Positions 27,673-32,614 of a stretch of DNA of 32,614 bases are shown here, in pieces; the first letter of the stretch is position 1, and the number at the start of each line of letters is the position of its first letter. This DNA comes from Methylococcales bacterium. GTDB taxonomy: Bacteria > Pseudomonadota > Gammaproteobacteria > Methylococcales > Methylomonadaceae. The stretch covers positions 1 through 32,614 of the forward strand of contig JAUYBJ010000172.1 in the NCBI GenBank assembly GCA_030693155.1. The letters are read 5' to 3'. A program made the position numbers and the translations under genes. The notes beneath the pieces are model-generated. The model searched no databases, was not told the DNA's origin, and saw only the letters and a list, made by a program, of their open reading frames with translations.

Positions 27673-28392
27673 GTGAACAAGAATAATTTAACGAAAGGTC
27701 TATTTACAGCGTTGTTGCTAGTCAGCAGCGTGGTAAGTGCAGACGAGAAATATCCAGCAGCAGACTTCCAGCCATCGGTTGTTTATCAAAGCGATGATGT
27801 CAAAAATGGCTCATCAACTAAAGCAGCAGTCAAACCAGCAGCACCCGTCGCTGCCGAAGTAAAAACTGAAGTTGATTCAAAATACCCAGCGGCAGACTTC
27901 CAGCCTAAAGTTGTTTATAGCGATGACAACTACAAACATAATAAAACATTACCTGCAAGTGCATCTAAAAATACAAGTGCCTCTTCTGCTGTATCCGTTA
28001 TGGAAGACGCTTCAGATGAAAGCGTTACTACTACTCAGACCAAAAAAGAAGATTCCAGTGCAACTTATTTACTAGGCTTAGTAGGCTTGGCCGCAGTCGG
28101 TTTTTTCTTGTTCAGACAACAAGCAACGCCTGCTACCGCCAAAGCTAAAAAAGCCAGTGTTGCCCCTGCAAGCACCAAAACTGCTGCCACAACAGGTGTT
28201 GGTAAATACATCAACAAAGTATCTGGCACAGGCGTTTCTCGCTATGTAGACAATCAAGTTAAGACTGCAAAATCTGCAACCAGTGTTGCTAGATATGTTG
28301 CACAGCAAACATTAGCTGATAAAGCAAGAGCGGCAGAAGAAGCGGAAAAGAAAGCTACAGGTGTTGAAAAATACATGCGCAATCGGGGATAA
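27673..28392 (+). CDS. type I membrane protein with duplicated periplasmic motif and four cytoplasmic [ST]xVx[KR]Y motifs
   Basis: Unknown function; 239 residues, start GTG with AGGTGA upstream. Signal peptide 1-23 (LFTALLLVSSVVSA). The predicted periplasmic part (24-129) has two near-identical copies of KYPAADFQPxVVY at 26-38 and 70-82, each followed by an acidic stretch, in an Ala/Lys/Ser-rich, probably disordered chain. One transmembrane helix at 131-147 (TYLLGLVGLAAVGFFLF) is followed by basic residues (RQQATPATAKAKK), placing the C-terminus in the cytoplasm. That tail carries TGVGKYI (174), TGVSRYV (186), TSVARYV (203) and TGVEKYM (229), the same motif as the next gene, which begins three bases after this stop. 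I do not recognise a named family. Anchoring of RuMP enzymes to membrane is inference. Confidence 0.85.
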   Translation: MNKNNLTKGLFTALLLVSSVVSADEKYPAADFQPSVVYQSDDVKNGSSTKAAVKPAAPVAAEVKTEVDSKYPAADFQPKVVYSDDNYKHNKTLPASASKNTSASSAVSVMEDASDESVTTTQTKKEDSSATYLLGLVGLAAVGFFLFRQQATPATAKAKKASVAPASTKTAATTGVGKYINKVSGTGVSRYVDNQVKTAKSATSVARYVAQQTLADKARAAEEAEKKATGVEKYMRNRG

Positions 28393-28395
28393 GCA

Positions 28396-29190
28396 ATGAG
28401 CCAGAATCCATTGAACAGTTCAATTTTATCTGCTGTTGCAGCGTTTTTTTCGTTTGGAACTGAAGCAAAATCTCAAACAACTGAAAATATGTATCGTGTT
28501 TGTGCGGGCGACCCCAACGGACTTAGCGGCGTAGAGAAATATCTGCAAAGCCAGGAAGCGTTGTTAGCAAGACAAAAGGCTGAGCAATTGGAACAACTGG
28601 CAGCCCAAGCCTCAGCTAGCAGTGTTACAAAATACTTGGCGGGACAAGCACCGCTGACCAGTGTAGATCGTTACGCTCTCAGACAAGCACTTGCTGAAAA
28701 ACAAACACACAAAAGCAATCTTGCAACTAGCGGTAAAACAGGTGTTGATAAGTATCTGAACGGTATGAAATCAGCACCTGCATTAAGCGGTGTAGAAAAA
28801 TACTTAAAACATCAAGAAAGCCTGCCCCAGCCCAGTAAAGTTGCTAAATACATGGCAAAACAAGCTGCTTTAGCTGCATTGCACGCTAAATCAGCACCAG
28901 CCGTGGCAACGCCTACAGGCGTTGCTAAATACTTACAGCATCAAGAAAGCCTGCCACAACCTAGCCGAGTGGCTAAATATCTGGCAAGACAGGCTTTGTT
29001 AGATGCACAACAAGCAAAACCAGTGCCAGTAAAACGTGGCGAAACAGGTGTTGATAAATATGTCAAACACCAAGACGAGTTACCACAACCTAGCAGAGTA
29101 GCAAAATACTTAAACAGACAAGCATTAGCCGAACAACAAAAAGCAGATGCCGAAACTAGCGTTGAAAGATATATGCGTCATCAAGGTTAA
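28396..29190 (+). CDS. repeat protein with eleven [ST]xVx[KR]Y motifs, candidate RuMP scaffold
   Basis: Unknown function; 264 residues. The motif [ST]-x-V-x-[KR]-Y-hydrophobic occurs at residues 44, 75, 88, 115, 131, 147, 174, 190, 217, 233 and 255. From 131 it forms a 43-residue tandem repeat (131, 174, 217), each unit having one motif, then KHQESLPQPS-like text, a second motif and a KQA/RQA helix. Spacers are rich in Ala, Gln and Lys. No signal peptide or clear transmembrane helix is present (a short hydrophobic patch at 10-20), so it is probably cytoplasmic. It is three bases after the membrane protein gene sharing the motif, and lies between tkt and tal. Multivalent disordered proteins such as CsoS2 and EPYC1 offer a functional analogy, not homology. 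Confidence 0.87.
   Translation: MSQNPLNSSILSAVAAFFSFGTEAKSQTTENMYRVCAGDPNGLSGVEKYLQSQEALLARQKAEQLEQLAAQASASSVTKYLAGQAPLTSVDRYALRQALAEKQTHKSNLATSGKTGVDKYLNGMKSAPALSGVEKYLKHQESLPQPSKVAKYMAKQAALAALHAKSAPAVATPTGVAKYLQHQESLPQPSRVAKYLARQALLDAQQAKPVPVKRGETGVDKYVKHQDELPQPSRVAKYLNRQALAEQQKADAETSVERYMRHQG
28786..29173 (+). repeat. 129-base tandem repeat inside the repeat-protein gene
   Basis: Three units begin at 28786, 28915 and 29044, encoding SGVEKYLKHQESLPQPSKVA, TGVAKYLQHQESLPQPSRVA and TGVDKYVKHQDELPQPSRVA. The protein period is exactly 43 residues. Synonymous differences between units show that the duplication is not recent and that the protein sequence has been kept. Confidence 0.85.
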
Positions 29191-29219
29191 TTGATGCCAT
29201 TAACGCTTTGCAGGTTTAT

Positions 29220-29266
29220 GAGTTGCTTCATATAGATTCTGTTGTTGCAACTCTAATAGATTTTTT
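29220..29266 (+). terminator. possible weak terminator or attenuator before tal
   Basis: GAGTTGC (29220-29226) pairs with GCAACTC (29247-29253) around a 20-base loop, and six T residues follow at 29261-29266 after a seven-base gap. The geometry is poor for a strong terminator, so partial read-through into tal is expected. Confidence 0.35.
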
Positions 29267-29289
29267 AAATACACATAAAGGTACTATTC

Positions 29290-30276
29290 ATGGTAAAAAA
29301 CTTACTTGAACAACTGAAAGCAATGACAGTTGTGGTTGCTGACACAGGTGATATTGAAGCGATTGAAAAATTCACACCGCGTGATGCAACAACAAACCCA
29401 TCGCTGATTACAGCGGCGGCGCAAATGCCACAATACCAAGCGATTGTTGACGATACCTTAAAAGCGGCAAGAACAACGTTAGGTGCAGCAGCATCTGCCG
29501 CTGAAGTAGTTTCTTTAGCGTTTGATCGTTTAGCTGTTTCTTTCGGTTTAAAAATTCTGGAAATTATTCCAGGTCGTGTATCAACTGAAGTTGATGCAAG
29601 ACTGTCATTTGATACTGACGCAACTATTGCTAAAGGTCGTGATTTAATCGCGCAATACGAAGAAGCTGGCGTTTCAAAAGATCGCGTATTAATCAAAATT
29701 GCTGCAACATGGGAAGGTATCCAAGCCGCTGCTGTTTTAGAAAAAGAAGGCATTCACTGTAACCTGACTTTATTGTTCGGCTTACACCAAGCGATTGCTT
29801 GCGCGGAAAACGGTATTACACTGATTTCTCCTTTCGTTGGTCGTATTCTTGACTGGTACAAAAAAGATACTGGTCGTGATTCTTACGCGCCTGCTGAAGA
29901 CCCAGGTGTGGTATCAGTGACTGAAATTTATAATTACTACAAAAAATTCGGTTATAAAACTGAAGTTATGGGCGCGAGCTTCCGTAACGTTGGTGAAATT
30001 ACTGAATTAGCAGGTAGTGATTTATTAACCATCGCCCCTTCTTTATTGGCTGAATTACAAGCTACCGAAGGCGAGTTACCACGCAAACTAGACCCAGAAA
30101 ATGCTGCAACAATGGCTATTGAAAAATTATCAATAGACAAAGCAACATTTGAGAGTATGCACGCTGCAAACCCTATGGCGACTGATAAATTAGCCGAAGG
30201 TATTGACGGTTTTGCTAAAGCATTAGAAGCACTTGAAAAATTGCTGGCTGATCGCTTAGCGAGCTTAGAAGCTTAA
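29290..30276 (+). CDS. tal: transaldolase
   Basis: Moves a dihydroxyacetone unit between sugar phosphates in the rearrangement phase of the RuMP cycle. The 328 residues fit the TalB-type family. Visible signatures are DATTNPSLI (about 32-40), [15 protein letters not shown] with the Schiff-base lysine K136, [30 protein letters not shown], and [16 protein letters not shown] lies before the ATG. It follows the two repeat-protein genes and ends in a strong terminator. Confidence 0.97.
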   Translation: MVKNLLEQLKAMTVVVADTGDIEAIEKFTPRDATTNPSLITAAAQMPQYQAIVDDTLKAARTTLGAAASAAEVVSLAFDRLAVSFGLKILEIIPGRVSTEVDARLSFDTDATIAKGRDLIAQYEEAGVSKDRVLIKIAATWEGIQAAAVLEKEGIHCNLTLLFGLHQAIACAENGITLISPFVGRILDWYKKDTGRDSYAPAEDPGVVSVTEIYNYYKKFGYKTEVMGASFRNVGEITELAGSDLLTIAPSLLAELQATEGELPRKLDPENAATMAIEKLSIDKATFESMHAANPMATDKLAEGIDGFAKALEALEKLLADRLASLEA

Positions 30277-30285
30277 AAAATACAG

Positions 30286-30334
30286 AGCCTCCACGGTGTA
30301 GATGCAACTGCATCTACAATATGGAGGCTTTTTT
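30286..30334 (+). terminator. strong two-tier terminator after tal
   Basis: AGCCTCCA (30286-30293) pairs with TGGAGGCT (30322-30329), enclosing GTAGATGCA/TGCATCTAC (30298-30317). A run of six T residues follows. fba would therefore be reached by read-through or from a promoter not evident in the 42 bases that remain. Confidence 0.88.
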
Positions 30335-30376
30335 GCTTTTGTACTTTTGTACTAGATAGAAACAGGATTCCTCTCC

Positions 30377-31456
30377 ATGTCACAAAAAATTTCTGATGTC
30401 GTTAAAGCTGGTGTTGTTACTGGTGAAGACGTACAAAAAGTCTTTGCTATTTGCAAAGCAAACCAATTTGCGCTTCCTGCGGTAAACGTTATCAACACAG
30501 ATTCAATCAATGCTGTATTAGAAGCGGCTGCGAAAGTTCAATCTCCTGTGGTTATTCAGTTCTCTAATGGCGGTGCTGCGTTTTTCTCAGGTAAAGGCGT
30601 AAAATTAGAAGGTCAACAACCTGCTATTTTAGGTGCTATTTCTGGCGCACAACACGTTCATTTAATGGCAGAAGCCTATGGCGTACCTGTTATTCTGCAC
30701 ACTGACCACGCGGCAAAAAAATTATTGCCTTGGATTGATGGTTTGTTAGATGCAGGTGAAAAACATTTCGCGGCAACTGGTAAACCATTGTTCAGCTCAC
30801 ATATGTTGGATTTGTCCGAAGAAAGCCTGAAAGAAAATATCGAAATCTGCGCCCAGTATTTAACTCGTATGTCTAAAATGGGCATGACCCTTGAAATTGA
30901 ACTGGGAGTGACTGGCGGCGAAGAAGACGGTGTTGATAATAGCGGCATGGATCATTCTTTGCTGTACACCCAGCCTGAAGATGTCGCTTATGCTTATGAA
31001 GAATTAAGCAAAATCAGCAACCAATTCACTATCGCCGCTTCTTTCGGTAACGTACACGGTGTTTATTCACCTGGCAATGTCAAATTGACTCCTACCATTT
31101 TGGCGGATTCACAAAAATTTGTCTCTGAAAAATTCGGTGTGCCACACAATACTTTAGACTTCGTATTTCACGGTGGTTCAGGTTCTACTCCCGAAGAAAT
31201 TAAAGAATCAATCAGCTATGGCGTTGTGAAAATGAACATTGATACCGATACCCAATGGGCAACTTGGGAAGGTATTATGAATTTTTACAAGAAAAATGAA
31301 GGCTATTTGCAAGGTCAAATCGGTAACCCAGACGGTGCTGATAAACCAAACAAAAAATACTATGATCCACGCGTCTGGCAACGTGAAGGCGAAGTCGGCA
31401 TGGTAAAACGTTTGGAACAGGCTTTCCAAGAATTGAATGCTGTTAATTCTTTATAA
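30377..31456 (+). CDS. fba: class II fructose-bisphosphate aldolase
   Basis: Zinc-dependent aldolase cleaving or forming fructose 1,6-bisphosphate (and possibly sedoheptulose 1,7-bisphosphate) in the RuMP cycle. It has 359 residues, the length of FbaA-type class IIa enzymes. Diagnostic segments are VIQFSNGGAAFFSGKG, VILHTDHAAKKLLPWIDG (zinc His and catalytic Asp region), LEIELGVTGGEEDGVDNS, FGNVHGVYSPGNVKL, FHGGSGSTPEEIKESI and KMNIDTDTQWA. It is the last gene of the cluster, ending at a clear terminator. Confidence 0.97.
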   Translation: MSQKISDVVKAGVVTGEDVQKVFAICKANQFALPAVNVINTDSINAVLEAAAKVQSPVVIQFSNGGAAFFSGKGVKLEGQQPAILGAISGAQHVHLMAEAYGVPVILHTDHAAKKLLPWIDGLLDAGEKHFAATGKPLFSSHMLDLSEESLKENIEICAQYLTRMSKMGMTLEIELGVTGGEEDGVDNSGMDHSLLYTQPEDVAYAYEELSKISNQFTIAASFGNVHGVYSPGNVKLTPTILADSQKFVSEKFGVPHNTLDFVFHGGSGSTPEEIKESISYGVVKMNIDTDTQWATWEGIMNFYKKNEGYLQGQIGNPDGADKPNKKYYDPRVWQREGEVGMVKRLEQAFQELNAVNSL

Positions 31457-31479
31457 GCTATTGTTCTGAGTAAGTTATA

Positions 31480-31513
31480 AAAAAGCCGATGTGTTTTGCA
31501 TCGGTTTTTTTTT
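31480..31513 (+). terminator. rho-independent terminator after fba
   Basis: CCGATG (31486-31491) pairs with CATCGG (31499-31504), extended by an upstream A run against the following nine-T tract. Confidence 0.92.
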
Positions 31514-31551
31514 GTTTGAAGAAAATGGGTAGTGATGAACATTGAGTGATT

Positions 31552-31577
31552 GGAGTGCAAACCTAGGTTTGTACTCC
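31552..31577. repeat. near-perfect palindrome downstream of fba
   Basis: The arms GGAGTGCAAACCTA and TAGGTTTGTACTCC share the central CCTAGG and differ from perfect symmetry at one position (G-T in RNA). There is no T tract. It lies alone in the 251-base gap before the superoxide-reductase-like gene. Confidence 0.65.
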
Positions 31578-31707
31578 TCGCTATCGAAAATATAAATATC
31601 ACCCAGTGTTTAGGGCTACCGAAAATGTATTAATCAACGGGTTAATTTAAAATAGAAATCCTGTTTTCAATCTAAATATCATCATCTAACAATAATAAGG
31701 AATTACT

Positions 31708-32136
31708 ATGGAACGTCGTGATTTTATTCGCTTATCAGCAGCAAGTGCAGGTGTCAGTTTAATCGCTCCCGGCTTAACGCTTGCTGCTAGTGAACAACAG
31801 ATAGCTCAGACTAGCGATATTTATTATACGAAAGAATCTACAGGTCGTTGGGAAGGCAAAGCAGCGACCCATTTACCCGTTATTGAAGTGACAAAAGCCG
31901 AGGGTAATGCGACCGTCAAGATCACTACTCCTCATGAAATGAAAGGTTACGAACATTACATAGTCAAGCATGTGCTGTTGGATAAAAACCATAAATTTCT
32001 CGATGAACATATGTTTGATCCAACTAAAGAAAGCGTACCTGTTTCAACATTTACCCTTAAAAACTACAGTGGCACGGTGTATGCTTTAAGCCTGTGTAAT
32101 AAGCACGATCTTTGGCTAAGTAGCGCGGAAGTATAA
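31708..32136 (+). CDS. Tat-exported superoxide-reductase-like (neelaredoxin/desulfoferrodoxin domain) protein
   Basis: 142 residues. A twin-arginine signal (ERRDFIRLSAASAGVSLIAP, cleavage near 27) precedes one superoxide-reductase-like domain. The expected iron ligands of the [Fe(His)4Cys] centre are present: H55 (THLPVIEV), H76 and H83 (PHEMKGYEHYI), C130 and H133 (CNKHDLW). Two features differ from classical enzymes: the conserved Lys before the first ligand is Thr54, and H76 to H83 is seven residues apart, not six. AAGGAA precedes the ATG. It is monocistronic, between the RuMP cluster and an IS remnant. An alternative is a periplasmic metal carrier using the same fold. Confidence 0.65.
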   Translation: MERRDFIRLSAASAGVSLIAPGLTLAASEQQIAQTSDIYYTKESTGRWEGKAATHLPVIEVTKAEGNATVKITTPHEMKGYEHYIVKHVLLDKNHKFLDEHMFDPTKESVPVSTFTLKNYSGTVYALSLCNKHDLWLSSAEV

Positions 32137-32487
32137 TTAATCCCAAGATAACAAGGATGTTATCACTGAATAATAGCCGCGATGCCAGTCATCCAATGAT
32201 TGTCATTCCCATCAGATTGCTAAAAACAGACATCATTCGACACTAAGTGCTAAATAACGACATAAAAAATTACCCATTAACCCACTAAAATAATAAATTA
32301 ATACAGGTACTCTGGCTTTTAATGCAACTTGTAAAAATTATTAAATATAAACTGGATATAAATTATTAACACCTATTTATCTTATTGATTTCCAAAAGTC
32401 GGGAGTAAACTCAATTTCGGTGTGTTGACGGCATTTGACTCGCTGCAATGCGACACATAATAGAGTTGCTGTTCCATTATAAAACAA
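32137..32487. other. 351-base non-coding stretch
   Basis: AT-rich and without a credible reading frame. A small hairpin at 32147-32164 (GATAACA, four-base loop, TGTTATC) lies just after the superoxide-reductase-like gene and may end it, although no T tract follows. The right part may contain the end of the neighbouring insertion element, but its boundary is not clear. Confidence 0.5.
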
Positions 32488-32614
32488 TCAGTTAGCGAGA
32501 TAGAAGTTCCAAAGCCCCGCGCAGACTCCGAGAATATCATCGTATAAATCAATAAGATGGTTTCTTAGTCTGTCAGAAAGAATGCGGTAACGCTTCATGC
32601 CGCCAATACTATGC
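32488..32614 (-). CDS. C-terminus of a DDE transposase (IS5-like), cut by window edge
   Basis: The complement of 32488-32613 encodes 41 residues and a TGA stop. The sequence HSIGGMKRYRILSDRLRNHL followed by GVCAGLWNFYLAN is the typical end of IS5-related DDE_Tnp_4 transposases (HxIGGxKRxRI, then AGLWNF). The rest of the gene is outside the window, so whether it is intact cannot be told. It is a different part of a transposase from the one at the left edge and need not be the same element. Confidence 0.8.
   Translation of the reverse strand, partial: HSIGGMKRYRILSDRLRNHLIDLYDDILGVCAGLWNFYLAN

Noticed and set aside
28786-29173. 129-base tandem repeat considered as non-coding satellite
   Set aside because: It is fully in frame, codes for a conserved 43-residue unit and shows synonymous divergence between units, as expected for selected coding sequence.
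29265-29753. 162-codon minus-strand frame over tal
   Set aside because: It is the antisense of a conserved transaldolase and arises from its codon bias; no ribosome-binding site.

Overview
The window looks like part of the chromosome of a methylotrophic gammaproteobacterium, most likely a type I (Methylococcaceae-like) methanotroph. The main reason is a complete ribulose monophosphate (RuMP) formaldehyde-assimilation cluster at 24241-31456: hexulose-6-phosphate synthase, phosphohexuloisomerase, transketolase, two unfamiliar repeat proteins, transaldolase and class II fructose-bisphosphate aldolase, all on the + strand. No methane monooxygenase gene is present, so 'methanotroph' is an inference; 'RuMP methylotroph' is directly supported. 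Both window edges carry pieces of insertion-sequence transposases.

Layout. 1-136: edge of an IS5-like element. 235-3293 (-): overlapping pgi and mltF. 3569-5183 (+): two exported, C-terminally membrane-anchored proteins, one with a cupredoxin fold, probably copper-related. 5247-8777 (+): YqaA-like membrane protein, an unknown multi-pass protein, and a SulP anion transporter fused to STAS and cyclic-nucleotide-binding domains. 8841-11319 (+): a cyclic-di-GMP enzyme (GGDEF+EAL) whose N-terminus looks like a plant/cyanobacterial ethylene-binding domain; a one-base insertion near 10170 breaks the reading frame. 11401-17091 (+): polyphosphate kinase, glycogen phosphorylase and cysteine synthase B. 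17367-18110 (-): Tat-exported superoxide-dismutase-like protein. 18153-18447: non-coding MITE-like inverted-repeat element. 18455-22576 (-): TonB-dependent receptor, Spy/CpxP-like protein and PepSY membrane protein, an apparent metal-uptake operon. 22865-23776 (+): fructosamine-kinase family. 24241-31456 (+): RuMP cluster. 31708-32136 (+): Tat-exported superoxide-reductase-like protein. 32488-32614 (-): transposase C-terminus.

How the genes fit together. HxlA and HxlB fix formaldehyde onto ribulose 5-phosphate and isomerise the product. Transketolase, transaldolase and aldolase rearrange the sugars, and Pgi and GlgP link the hexose phosphate pool to glycogen. Between tkt and tal lie two genes sharing a short motif, [ST]-x-V-x-[KR]-Y-hydrophobic, four times in a predicted type I membrane protein and eleven times in a soluble, largely repetitive protein, partly as a 43-residue tandem repeat. 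Their place inside the RuMP cluster, the shared motif and the predicted topology suggest an undescribed scaffold or membrane tether for RuMP enzymes (inference). This is the most interesting candidate system here. Second are the ethylene-receptor-like c-di-GMP enzyme and the pair of Tat-exported SOD-like and SOR-like proteins with altered catalytic residues.
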